A DNA stretch of 37,837 nucleotides from Candidatus Wolfebacteria bacterium RIFCSPLOWO2_01_FULL_47_17b (GTDB lineage Bacteria > Patescibacteriota > Minisyncoccia > UBA6257 > JAGOQP01): assembly GCA_001793865.1 (NCBI GenBank), contig MGIS01000008.1, forward strand, positions 1 through 37,837. The letters are read 5' to 3'. Position 1 is the stretch's first letter. The number at the start of each line of letters is the position of its first letter. A program made the position numbers and the translations under genes. The notes under the pieces were generated by a model that did no database searches, was not told the DNA's origin, and saw nothing but the letters and a program-made list of their open reading frames with translations. Shown piece by piece: positions 1-8,060 of the stretch.

Positions 1-194
1 TAGAAGAGAAGTCGCCACGCAGTCCCGTCATACGGAAGGGGCGTTTCTTGCTTTCTCTTTTCAATATGGCGCGTAACGATATTTCCCGGGTCGTATGTGG
101 CATAACTCCCTATGATATTAACGCTTGCCATATTCGCCATATCCCAAGCGACCACATGGTCGGAGTTGGGGAGACCTGGATTTGTATATCCCAT
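1..194 (-). CDS. Unidentified protein, N-terminal part only (runs off the window)
   Basis: Minus-strand reading frame open from an ATG at 194 to the window edge, 64 codons, beginning MGYTNPGLPNSDHVVAWDM. An AAGGAGG ribosome-binding site at 201-207 sits a few bases upstream and a near-consensus promoter lies behind it, so this is a real gene rather than a chance frame. The visible part is soluble, with no signal peptide or membrane segment. I do not recognise the family. It is transcribed away from the glycan locus and may mark the locus boundary. The plus-strand frame at 48-287 covering the same DNA is its shadow. Confidence 0.7.
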   Translation of the reverse strand, partial: MGYTNPGLPNSDHVVAWDMANMASVNIIGSYATYDPGNIVTRHIEKRKQETPLPYDGTAWRLLF

Positions 195-219
195 TTGGTC
201 CTCCTTGTGTGCTGTGATT

Positions 220-248
220 GTTATATATTCTTTCGCGAAATATGTCAA
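220..248 (-). promoter_or_regulatory. Sigma70-type promoter for the minus-strand gene
   Basis: Read on the minus strand, TTGACA (243-248) is followed by a 17-base spacer and TATAAC (220-225). The -35 is perfect and the -10 is one base from consensus. It drives the truncated gene starting at 194 with a leader of roughly 20 bases. Confidence 0.75.
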
Positions 249-266
249 TATTTTCTATACGCCAAT

Positions 267-295
267 TTGACAATATGCCATCTGTAAGATATTTT
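267..295 (+). promoter_or_regulatory. Sigma70-type promoter for the glycan locus
   Basis: TTGACA at 267-272, a 17-base spacer and TATTTT at 290-295. The -35 is perfect. It lies about 30 bases ahead of the start codon at 327 and is divergent from the promoter at 220-248, so the two -35 boxes are only 18 bases apart. Confidence 0.7.
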
Positions 296-326
296 ATTTC
301 TGGTTCATACTAAAAGGAAAGAACGT

Positions 327-1220
327 ATGCCTTGGTATTTCTATTCATTCATAAGTTCTCTTTCGTTCGCTGGAATGATTCTTTGCGTTCGACGGCTTCA
401 AGACCTTGGTTTCTCTTCAAAGCAGATTCTTCTCTTTCTCACGGGGTTTTCCTTTTTCGGCTTTGCTCTTTTAAATTTAATAAATCCAGGTATCCTGTGG
501 GGTTCTTCAGATGTGTGGAAATTTATTTTTGTTATGCTTTTTGCAGGAGCTTTTGCTGTGTGTGGAAATTGGGCAGATTTTGAAGGTATTCGTAGGGCAA
601 AAAATCCCGGCTATGCTGTCGCGATTCGAAATACGACAATTCTTCCCGTCGTTTTTCTTTCTGTGCTATTTTTCAATAGTTCCCTTGGTACGGCTGAACT
701 TTTCGCCGTCGTCCTTATTCTTTTCGGAATTTATTTACTGGTATTCAAAAGGACTTCAGAAGAAAAACATTCCATCCCCGAGAAAGGCGTGCACTGGTAT
801 TATTTTTCACTTCTCGCTCTTATCGCATTCACTGGTCTTGTTCTTCTTCTGAAAAGGGCAACGCTTTTTCCTGCCACATCAACAAAAGAAATCAATCTCA
901 TTCTTTTTGGATTCAATATAATCGCTTTTCTCTTTTTTTCTCGCAATAATATGAGAGAATATTTTGCGAATTTGCGGACTGAAAAAGCGTTTCTTTCGTG
1001 GGTTTTGGCGGCAGCCGGCTTCTCATTTTTGGGGAATTATGTAAGTATTCTCGCGCTGGACGCCGCGCCAAATGCGGGATATCACGAAGCTATCAAGAAT
1101 GCGAATGTTCTCTTCGTCACGCTTATTTCAATCCTTCTTATTCCTCGAACATTTGAGAAATACAAGATATTCGGGGTATGTCTCGTGACAATCGGCATTC
1201 TCGTTTTAGTTCTTTATTGA
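327..1220 (+). CDS. EamA/DMT-superfamily membrane transporter
   Basis: A 297-residue, very hydrophobic protein with about ten predicted membrane helices, the usual size and topology of drug/metabolite transporter (EamA) permeases. The two halves are internal repeats: each carries an N-x-G-Y-x-x-A-I-[RK]-N signature (residues about 92-101 and 249-258) followed by two helices. Some family members move sugars, nucleotide sugars or lipid-linked sugars across the inner membrane; the substrate cannot be read from sequence. AAGGAAAG at 314-321 is the ribosome-binding site. First gene behind the promoter at 267-295, and followed after 44 bases by a CMP-sialate synthetase-like gene, so a role in precursor transport is plausible but inferred. 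Confidence 0.8.
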   Translation: MPWYFYSFISSLSFAGMILCVRRLQDLGFSSKQILLFLTGFSFFGFALLNLINPGILWGSSDVWKFIFVMLFAGAFAVCGNWADFEGIRRAKNPGYAVAIRNTTILPVVFLSVLFFNSSLGTAELFAVVLILFGIYLLVFKRTSEEKHSIPEKGVHWYYFSLLALIAFTGLVLLLKRATLFPATSTKEINLILFGFNIIAFLFFSRNNMREYFANLRTEKAFLSWVLAAAGFSFLGNYVSILALDAAPNAGYHEAIKNANVLFVTLISILLIPRTFEKYKIFGVCLVTIGILVLVLY

Positions 1221-1264
1221 AAAGGAAACTAGGGTAGATTTTTTGCTGTTATAGAAATGTCATT

Positions 1265-2005
1265 ATGAAGAAAGAAATTCTTGGCATTATTCCAGCCCGC
1301 GGCGGATCGAAATCGATTCCTCGGAAAAACATCAAACTATTCTTAGGGAAGCCCTTGATCGCATGGGCGATTGCGGCCTTGAAAGAGAGCGGGATTGTCT
1401 CCCGCATTGTCGTGAGTACCGACGATGATGAGATTGCCTCGGTTGCGCGCGAATACGGAGCAGAGGTTCCATTTATGCGGCCGCGCGAGCTTGCCGAGGA
1501 TAGTACGCCGACGTTGCCGGTTTTGGTACATGTGCTTTCGTGGCTCAAGGAGCATGAGAACTACGCGCCGGAATATGTCGTGCTTTTTGAACCGACGTCT
1601 GCGGCAAAGCGGTCGTACCACGTCCGGGAAATCGTTGAGAAGTTGGTCGCGACCGGAGCTGATTCGGTTATCAGTGTTGCAGAGGTTCCTGGCGTATTGA
1701 ATCCGATGTGGCAGGTGGCTATGGATGCGAACGATCGCCTTTCTATTTTTACCGGCGGACCCTTGAAGAATTTTATCCCGCAGAGACAATCGCTGCCGAA
1801 GACCTATTATCGGAATAGTTCCATCTATGCATTTAAGCCGTCGCTTTTGTTTTCTCCAGAGCCGAATATCTACGGCGATGATTCGCGCGGGTGCATCGTG
1901 GACAAGAAATTTGCTTTTGATATCGACGAGCCGCCAGATTGGGAAGCCGCAGAAGAAAAATTTAGGAAAATACTAGAAGAAGAAAACAAAAATGCACTAC
2001 CGTAG
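1265..2005 (+). CDS. neuA: Acylneuraminate cytidylyltransferase family (CMP-nonulosonate synthetase), copy 1
   Basis: 246 residues, normal length for the NeuA family. The N-terminus carries the nucleotide-binding signature IIPARGGSKSIPRKN (residues 8-22), and the frame shows the family's later features: an R/K-rich region near residue 170 and the FDIDEP-type acidic motif near the C-terminus (about 217-222). The reaction is transfer of CMP from CTP to the anomeric oxygen of a 2-keto-3-deoxy sugar acid in the cytoplasm. With NeuB- and NeuC-like genes immediately downstream it is most likely the CMP-sialate-type synthetase of that set. It is one of three family members in the window. Exact substrate (Neu5Ac, legionaminate or other) is not determined. 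Confidence 0.85.
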   Translation: MKKEILGIIPARGGSKSIPRKNIKLFLGKPLIAWAIAALKESGIVSRIVVSTDDDEIASVAREYGAEVPFMRPRELAEDSTPTLPVLVHVLSWLKEHENYAPEYVVLFEPTSAAKRSYHVREIVEKLVATGADSVISVAEVPGVLNPMWQVAMDANDRLSIFTGGPLKNFIPQRQSLPKTYYRNSSIYAFKPSLLFSPEPNIYGDDSRGCIVDKKFAFDIDEPPDWEAAEEKFRKILEEENKNALP

Positions 2006-2015
2006 AGGTAGAGCA

Positions 2016-2489
2016 TTATCTGGCTCGGACTATGACAATTGTAATACCCACAATTGATAGAAATATTCCAAAGAACTGATAAGGGTCGAGGGTTACTGGT
2101 TTAAAGTAATAGGGGATGTATTTTCCGAGAATCCAGGAGATAAAGAAAACGAATACGACTGAACTTCCTTGAATCGCTTGTGGAATGCCAGGATTAGGTG
2201 CGTCGGGCATAGCGCTGAAGAGAAGCGCATTTGCTCCCGTGCTAAGAGAAAATCCGATTATGAGAAATACACAGACGAGATTTAGTGATGGAATAAGTTT
2301 GGTTGTTGGACTAGTAAAAGTTATGAGCAGTGCACTACCGAGTGCAGCTGCAAGAAAATACCAAACAAGTTGTACTTCACCTCGTACTGCGAAATTCTTT
2401 TCAAAGAAGCCGAGCGCGAGCCACGCGGGTATCACGAACGCAAGGGAAAGAACTGCTTTGGGAAGCCAGGGCAATTCAAATGGGTTCAT
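2016..2489 (-). CDS. Small half-size DMT/EamA-like membrane protein
   Basis: 157 residues from the ATG at 2489, chosen because AAGGAGG lies 7 bases upstream; a longer frame from 2528 lacks this support. About five hydrophobic segments. It carries one copy of the NPG-x-x-x-AI repeat seen twice in the 297-residue permease at 327, followed by two C-terminal helices ending in a short basic tail. That matches a single five-helix half of an EamA protein, as in small dimeric DMT transporters. It is the only minus-strand gene between two sialate genes, convergent with neuA and divergent from neuB. Function inferred as a membrane transporter subunit; substrate unknown. Confidence 0.75.
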   Translation of the reverse strand: MNPFELPWLPKAVLSLAFVIPAWLALGFFEKNFAVRGEVQLVWYFLAAALGSALLITFTSPTTKLIPSLNLVCVFLIIGFSLSTGANALLFSAMPDAPNPGIPQAIQGSSVVFVFFISWILGKYIPYYFKPVTLDPYQFFGIFLSIVGITIVIVRAR

Positions 2490-2540
2490 GGCATATCCTC
2501 CTTGGGGGTGCTGGCATATTAGTAACATAACGGGAAATGT

Positions 2541-3584
2541 ATGTCAAAATATATTCAAATAGGAAATAGAAAAATCGGTCCTGATTATCCGCCTTTTGTG
2601 ATTGCAGAAATCGGCATTAATCATAATGGAAGTATCGCGAAAGCAAAGCGGATGATCCGCGACGCAAAGCGGGCCGGAGCAGAATGCGTAAAATTTCAGG
2701 GCCACGTTCTTGAAGATGAAATGCTCGAACGAGAAGCGCGAAAGACCATTCCGGCAAATTCAAAAGTTTCGATCTGGGAGGTGATGGAGCGCTCCGCGCT
2801 GTCGGAGGCGCAGGAGCGAGAACTCAAGCGCTATACGGAAAAACTCGGGCTCATTTTTCTCTCGACGCCGTTTTCGCGGGCCGCAGCAAATCAGCTCAAT
2901 CGTATGGGAGTCAAGGCATTTAAGATCGGATCCGGAGAATGCAATAATTATCCGTTGGTCGAGCATGTGGCGCGATTCGGAAAGCCGATGATCGTTTCAA
3001 CCGGCATGAATGATATTTCTTCCATCAGAAAGACCGTTGCGATTTTGCGAAAACATAAAGTCCCGTTTGCGCTTCTTCATTGCACCAATATGTATCCGAC
3101 ACCGTGGAACCGCATATATCTTCAGGCGATTACGAAATTGAGAAAGGCGTTTCCCGATATCGTCATAGGACTTTCAAACCACTCTGAAGGTCCGTGGGCA
3201 GCGCTTGGCGCGGTGGCGCTCGGCGCCTCAATTCTTGAAAGGCATTTTACGTCTGACCGCTCATGGCGCGGTGAAGATATTCCGGTTTCCATGGACCCCG
3301 CAGAGCTCAAAATGATTCTTCGGGGTGCGCGCGCAATTTGGGAATCGCGCGGGGACCATAAGGGTCCTTTGAAAGAGGAAAAGCCCACGATTGATTTTGC
3401 GTTTGCATCTGTGGTTACAATTGCGCCCATAAAAGCCGGAGAAAAATTTAGCATGAAGAATCTTTGGGTGAAGCGCCCGGGTACAGGCGAAATGCGGGCA
3501 GAAAAATTTAGAAGTATTCTCGGCAGGAGGGCGCGAAAAGATATTCCGAAAGATATACAGCTTCGATGGAATCACGTGATGTAA
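2541..3584 (+). CDS. neuB: N-acetylneuraminate synthase family protein (NeuB), copy 1
   Basis: 347 residues with the two-domain NeuB layout: a TIM barrel (about 1-280) and a C-terminal antifreeze/SAF-like domain (about 285-345). Visible motifs are VIAEIGINHNG near residue 21, the LLHCTNMYPTP metal/active-site strand (about 178-188), GLSNH, and LERHFTSDRSWRGED, which is close to the canonical E-K-H-F-T-x-D segment. The family condenses phosphoenolpyruvate with an N-acylated hexosamine (ManNAc or a 2,4-diacetamido analogue) to a nine-carbon nonulosonate. It overlaps the NeuC-like gene by 19 bases, so the two are probably co-translated. Sialate versus legionaminate specificity cannot be settled here. 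Confidence 0.88.
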   Translation: MSKYIQIGNRKIGPDYPPFVIAEIGINHNGSIAKAKRMIRDAKRAGAECVKFQGHVLEDEMLEREARKTIPANSKVSIWEVMERSALSEAQERELKRYTEKLGLIFLSTPFSRAAANQLNRMGVKAFKIGSGECNNYPLVEHVARFGKPMIVSTGMNDISSIRKTVAILRKHKVPFALLHCTNMYPTPWNRIYLQAITKLRKAFPDIVIGLSNHSEGPWAALGAVALGASILERHFTSDRSWRGEDIPVSMDPAELKMILRGARAIWESRGDHKGPLKEEKPTIDFAFASVVTIAPIKAGEKFSMKNLWVKRPGTGEMRAEKFRSILGRRARKDIPKDIQLRWNHVM

Positions 3585-4855
3585 GAAAAAAGAAAAAAAT
3601 CTGCGTTGTCACGACGAACCGATCCGACTATGGGCGCATGAAGCCCATTATGGAGGCGATCAGGAAGCGCGACGATCTCGAGCTCCAGGTTGTTGCCGGG
3701 ACTCCTTTTTTCTTTGACCATCTTTTTTGGTATATGCGCCACGGCGAGCCGCTTTCGTTTTGGCGATCTCTTCCGTGGCATATTCGCGCCCGCACCATGG
3801 CGTTTTTCGAGAAAGATAAGGAACTTCAAAAAAAAGAGCAGCTTATGCGGCTTTTGGTCGCTGACGGGTTTCCCATTCACGCGCGTCTCCCTTTGTTTCT
3901 TGAGGGAGGGAATCTTCGCGTGATGGCGAAGACTGTTGGGCTTGCTCTCTTGGGTGTTCCCGATGTCCTTTCAAAATTGAATCCGGATATTGTGTTAATG
4001 AATGGAGATCGTTTTGAAATACTTCCAATCGCCTTTGCAACCGTTGCGTTAAATATTCCGCTTGCGCATATCGAAGGCGGCGATGTTTCTGGTACGATTG
4101 ACGAAAGTGTGCGCCACGCCATCACAAAGCTCGCGCATATCCATTTTCCCGCGACCAAAATGAGCGGGGAGCGCATTCGGGCAATGGGAGAAAACCCCGA
4201 AAGGATTATAGTTACCGGTTCCCCGGTCATCGATACGCTCGCAGGTCTTGATCTTTCCCTTGATAATTCAATTTACGACCGATACTACATCGCGGGCGAT
4301 CGCATCGATTTTACGAAGCCCTATCTTCTCATCATGCAGCATCCCGTTACCACGCGGTATGAAGAAAATAGACAGGAAATGGAAGAGATTATAGCCGCGG
4401 TTCGTGATGCGCCGATGCAAAAAATATTTCTTGATCCGAATATCGACGGGGGGTCTGATGGCGTCTCTGTGGCATTACGCACGTATCGCGACACGCATCC
4501 TTCTGGTGTCGCGTTCGGAAAATATTTCCGGCCGCATGATTTCTATCGCATTATTTCAAACGCCGCGGTTTTGGTCGGCAATTCTTCGAGTTTTATCCGT
4601 GAGTCCGCTTATCTCGGCATTCCGACTGTGCTTACGGGAGATCGGCAAGCAAAAAGAGAAAGAGGAGGGAACGTGCTCGAAGTTCCCGCAAAAATCAAGG
4701 CAATACAGGAAGGGATCAAGCGTCAGATCGCGCATGGTCGATATAAACCCGATTTTCGATTTGGGACCGGAACTTCAGCCGAACAAATTGTGCATGTCCT
4801 CTCTGGTCTTAATCTCGAAAATCTTTCTATTCAAAAAACTTTTTACGAATCATGA
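3566..4855 (+). CDS. neuC: Hydrolysing UDP-N-acetylglucosamine 2-epimerase (NeuC/LegG type)
   Basis: 429 residues, GT-B-like epimerase fold. Key segments: VVTTNRSDYGRMKPIM near the N-terminus, MNGDRFEILPIAFA (about 149-162), AHIEGGDVSGTIDESVRHAI (about 171-190), GSPVIDT, and the C-terminal VGNSSSFIRES nucleotide-binding stretch. The IEGG and DES-x-RHA-x-[TS]-K segments fit the hydrolysing (NeuC-like) rather than the WecB type. The predicted reaction is UDP-GlcNAc to ManNAc plus UDP, supplying NeuB. It is about 40-50 residues longer than usual, with extra sequence between roughly residues 48 and 120. It overlaps NeuB by 19 bases and the ABC flippase by ATGA. Confidence 0.87.
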   Translation: MESRDVRKKKKICVVTTNRSDYGRMKPIMEAIRKRDDLELQVVAGTPFFFDHLFWYMRHGEPLSFWRSLPWHIRARTMAFFEKDKELQKKEQLMRLLVADGFPIHARLPLFLEGGNLRVMAKTVGLALLGVPDVLSKLNPDIVLMNGDRFEILPIAFATVALNIPLAHIEGGDVSGTIDESVRHAITKLAHIHFPATKMSGERIRAMGENPERIIVTGSPVIDTLAGLDLSLDNSIYDRYYIAGDRIDFTKPYLLIMQHPVTTRYEENRQEMEEIIAAVRDAPMQKIFLDPNIDGGSDGVSVALRTYRDTHPSGVAFGKYFRPHDFYRIISNAAVLVGNSSSFIRESAYLGIPTVLTGDRQAKRERGGNVLEVPAKIKAIQEGIKRQIAHGRYKPDFRFGTGTSAEQIVHVLSGLNLENLSIQKTFYES

Positions 4856-6642
4856 AATCTGATTTTTTATACTCATGTAGTGTGCTTTCTCGCACCTTCC
4901 GTGATTATAAATGGAAGATTATTTTGCTTTGTGTTTTGGGTCTTTTGAGCAGTATGCTTGCGGGAGTCGGAGTGGGTGCGATAATACCTTTGCTTTCTTT
5001 TTTCATGGCGGACGATGCTACTCAAAGCGCCGAAGGAACCATATCTCAGGCCGTTATAAAATATTTTGAGTACCTGCCATTTCATTTAACTCCCGTATTG
5101 ATGATGATTATAATAGTGGCCATGTTTTTTCTACGCGCGGTCGTGCTTTTTTTACTGAATGCCATCGGTGTTCAAATTCGAACGGAATACACAGGCCGCA
5201 CAAAAGCAAAAGTCCTATCGCATCTTCTTAATTCTTCTTGGGCGTTCTTTACCAAACAGAAGCTGGGACATATAAGCGCGACGTTGATGCAGGAGATAGG
5301 TACGACGGGTAAGCTTCTGGACGATATAGTTAACATTCTTCTTTCGGTAACTAATGTAATCGTATTTTCCTTGCTTGCTTTTGCTGTTTCGCCGATGATC
5401 ACTTCGTTTGCTCTTCTTTTCGGCGGTATGGTTTTTATTCTATTTCATAAACTATGGGCAAAAGGGAAAGAAATAGGACGAGGGATGATGTTTCTGGGTA
5501 AAGAAACCACCCAGTTTATTGTAGAGCATATATCCGGGGCAAAAACGGTTAAAAGTTTTGCGGTTGAGGACTTCGTGCGCGAACGAGGAATTGGATATTT
5601 TAAGGAGACAGAGGCCCTTTCCTTCAAAAATGGGCTTTTAACTGCTCTCTATTCTGTTTCCACCGAGCCATTAAGTATATTATTTATTGCCGGAGTTTTT
5701 TTGTCCTCCTTTTTTTCCTCAAATTTCAATCTCGGCGTTTTTGCGGCAACTCTGATTCTGGTTCAGCGCATATTCGTGTATTTGGGCTCGGCACAGCTTT
5801 CCATCCACGTGGTTAATGAAAAAATAGCGAATGCCATTCATCTGCTTGAATTTGAAAAGCTTATCGCCGATTATAGGGAAGAATCGGGAGGAAAAATGCC
5901 CTTTTCATTTCGCGATAAATTTTCTTTTGAAGAGGTGGCATTTAGTTACTCGTCCGAATCTCCGCTATTTTCCGGGTTGACTTTTGATATCAATAAAGGA
6001 GAAATGATAGGCATCATCGGCCCTTCCGGTTCCGGAAAGACCACCGCGGCGGACCTTTTTATGCGTCTGCTTGAACCTACGGCCGGCAGATTAACGCTTG
6101 ATGGAAAGGCGGCTCAAGAATTCGACCTAAAATCTTGGCGTGAGAATATAGGGTATGTTGCACAGGACCCGTTTTTACTAAATGATACCGTGGGCGTAAA
6201 TATAAAGTTTTATAAGAAGGACTTAGATGACGAGGCGGTTGCCAGTGCCGCTAAAAAAGCCCACGTGTACGATTTTATTCAGGCGCTGCCGGAAAAATTT
6301 AATACCGTGGCGGGAGATAGGGGGGTTATGCTTTCCGGCGGCCAGCGTCAGAGAATAACGCTTGCTCGGGTTCTTGCGCGAACTCCCCAGATTCTTATTT
6401 TGGATGAGGCAACAAGCGCGCTCGATAATGAATCGGAATCTCTGATACGCAGAGTCATAAAAGAGCTTAAAGGAAAAGTTACCATAATAGTTATAGCCCA
6501 CCGATTGTCTACTGTGGCGGATCTGGATAGGATTTTAGTATTGGATGGAGGAAGAATTACGGAGGAGGGAAAACCTGAAGCATTATTAAAAAATCCGAAT
6601 TCATATTTTTATCGTATGCATTATCTTTCTTCGCAGCAATGA
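4852..6642 (+). CDS. ABC exporter, fused membrane and ATPase domains (glycan flippase)
   Basis: 596 residues, a type-IV ABC half-exporter. The membrane domain with six predicted helices spans about residues 15-320; the ATPase domain begins near 350 with Walker A GPSGSGKTT (about 389-397), signature LSGGQRQR (about 494), Walker B ILILDEATSALD (about 514) and the H-loop IAHRLST (about 548). All catalytic motifs are intact. MsbA/PglK-type relatives flip lipids or lipid-linked oligosaccharides across the inner membrane. Translational coupling to neuC (ATGA overlap) suggests it exports a sialylated, lipid-linked glycan; the substrate is inferred. Confidence 0.88.
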   Translation: MKSDFLYSCSVLSRTFRDYKWKIILLCVLGLLSSMLAGVGVGAIIPLLSFFMADDATQSAEGTISQAVIKYFEYLPFHLTPVLMMIIIVAMFFLRAVVLFLLNAIGVQIRTEYTGRTKAKVLSHLLNSSWAFFTKQKLGHISATLMQEIGTTGKLLDDIVNILLSVTNVIVFSLLAFAVSPMITSFALLFGGMVFILFHKLWAKGKEIGRGMMFLGKETTQFIVEHISGAKTVKSFAVEDFVRERGIGYFKETEALSFKNGLLTALYSVSTEPLSILFIAGVFLSSFFSSNFNLGVFAATLILVQRIFVYLGSAQLSIHVVNEKIANAIHLLEFEKLIADYREESGGKMPFSFRDKFSFEEVAFSYSSESPLFSGLTFDINKGEMIGIIGPSGSGKTTAADLFMRLLEPTAGRLTLDGKAAQEFDLKSWRENIGYVAQDPFLLNDTVGVNIKFYKKDLDDEAVASAAKKAHVYDFIQALPEKFNTVAGDRGVMLSGGQRQRITLARVLARTPQILILDEATSALDNESESLIRRVIKELKGKVTIIVIAHRLSTVADLDRILVLDGGRITEEGKPEALLKNPNSYFYRMHYLSSQQ

Positions 6643-6670
6643 GAATAATAAAAGAATATCATTTCGTATA

Positions 6671-6689
6671 AGTTATGTATGGGATGAAA
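6671..6689 (+). repeat. Leader sequence shared with the RfbC-like gene start
   Basis: AGTTATGTATGGGATGAAA straddles the start codon at 6684. It matches 18178-18196 at all but one base (G for A at the ninth position). At 18178 the same bases form the right arm of a long inverted repeat. The two genes encode unrelated proteins, so the match is at the DNA or RNA level rather than the protein level. Confidence 0.5.
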
Positions 6690-8060
6690 ACTTTTTTTAT
6701 TACCGTACAGCTTGGATCAGAAATAAAAAACTGGTTCTATGGCGATTTTTATCGTCTTGCGAAAGAAAATTCGGATATTCGTCTCGTGGTCTTTACGCAC
6801 CCCATCACTATTGAGGCATATCGTAAGGATTTTGGACATGAACGCTGTATATTCGAAGTCTTCCCTGATCTAAAACTTTCCAACCGGCCGCTTCGGCAAT
6901 TTTTTCGAATTGTGTCTCAGGCATCTATTCCTACAGACGTCGTGTCGTTTCGCATTTGGTATTGGTATAAAACAGGAGGATCGTTTCTTTATTTTATAGT
7001 AAAGCAAGGTGTGTGGCTTTTGAGCCACCTTTGGATCTGGAGGGCGTTTCTTCGTTTTGTGGAGTATAATTTTTTTCGAGACGAACGTGCGTGGGAATCA
7101 AGCTTTCAAAAATATAAGCCGGATGCAGTATTCGCAACAACGACGTACCGCGATTATGATACGACTTTGTTAAAGTATGCGCGGAGACATGGCATTCCGA
7201 GTGTTGGGATGCTTCGCGGGTGGGATAATATGTCATCAAAAGCGTTTTTATTGGTACATCCCGACATTCTGTGTGTACAAAACAATGTGATGGTGGATGA
7301 GGCAAAGAATTGGAATGATCTACCGCCCAATCGCGTCAAGGTGGTAGGGTTTCCGTATTTTGATCATTATGTTGATTCCGCATGGCGTATGACGCGTGAA
7401 GAAATCGGGGAAGCGATTGGAGCTGATCCTTCAAAAAAATGGATTGGGTTTTTTGTAGGTGGAATTTTTGTCGGATTTCTGCGCGCAGGGGACGGATCAT
7501 ATCATGCGGGGCTTCTTGATGATGCCGCAGCGCGGGGCGAGTTTGGAGATGCCCTTATTCTTGCGAGTATACACCCGGGATTTCGCGGCGAATGGGGATT
7601 TTCGACCGACGGCACCAAAGTTCAACAAATCCGCCTCACCACGCAGTGGAATTTTAGCCAAAACAGCATGAAAGTAATTATGAATTTGATGCGTGAGTGC
7701 GAAGTCGCTGTTGATTTTGGTTCGAGTCTTTCTCTCGAGACCGCAATCTTTGATCGACCCACGGTGTTCGTGGGATTTAACGGACCGGATGATTCGACAG
7801 TTCCGTGGTATAAAAAAATTTCTGTTGCCTACGACAGGTATACTCATTTGCGCTATATTTTTGATGCGGGTGGTGGATGGATCGCAAAAGATCCCGGGGA
7901 ACTTATATCCGCAATTAAGACATATCTTATTGAGCAATCGCTTCACCGAGAAGGAAGAGCGCAAATTGTAAAAAATCTTGTGGGCCCGCTTGACGGAAAG
8001 GCGGGGGCACGGGTTTTCCAAGTACTCTGTACGTTAGGCGACAAACCCATTCATGACTAA
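6684..8060 (+). CDS. GT-B-fold glycosyltransferase, W-D-N motif family, copy 1
   Basis: 458 residues from the ATG at 6684; an earlier ATG at 6675 adds three residues, but the paralogue at 10809 begins at the equivalent MKT. The middle of the protein has an N-terminal Rossmann end PDAVFATTTYRDYD, then a GIPSVGMLRGWDNMSSKAF segment, then a P-D-x-x-x-x-Q-N nucleotide-binding entry and VVGFPYFDHY. The C-terminal half has DFGSSLSLETAIFDRPTVFV and a terminal DG-x-A-x-x-RV helix. This layout resembles CDP-glycerol glycerophosphotransferase/capsule GT-B proteins. The paralogue at 10809 is close over the full length, the one at 20475 more distant. Cytoplasmic. Acceptor and donor are unknown; a CMP-nonulosonate donor is a reasoned guess from gene context. 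Confidence 0.7.
   Translation: MKTFFITVQLGSEIKNWFYGDFYRLAKENSDIRLVVFTHPITIEAYRKDFGHERCIFEVFPDLKLSNRPLRQFFRIVSQASIPTDVVSFRIWYWYKTGGSFLYFIVKQGVWLLSHLWIWRAFLRFVEYNFFRDERAWESSFQKYKPDAVFATTTYRDYDTTLLKYARRHGIPSVGMLRGWDNMSSKAFLLVHPDILCVQNNVMVDEAKNWNDLPPNRVKVVGFPYFDHYVDSAWRMTREEIGEAIGADPSKKWIGFFVGGIFVGFLRAGDGSYHAGLLDDAAARGEFGDALILASIHPGFRGEWGFSTDGTKVQQIRLTTQWNFSQNSMKVIMNLMRECEVAVDFGSSLSLETAIFDRPTVFVGFNGPDDSTVPWYKKISVAYDRYTHLRYIFDAGGGWIAKDPGELISAIKTYLIEQSLHREGRAQIVKNLVGPLDGKAGARVFQVLCTLGDKPIHD

Noticed and set aside
48-287. Plus-strand reading frame of 79 codons
   Set aside because: It is the antisense shadow of the truncated minus-strand gene, has no ribosome-binding site, and crosses both promoters.
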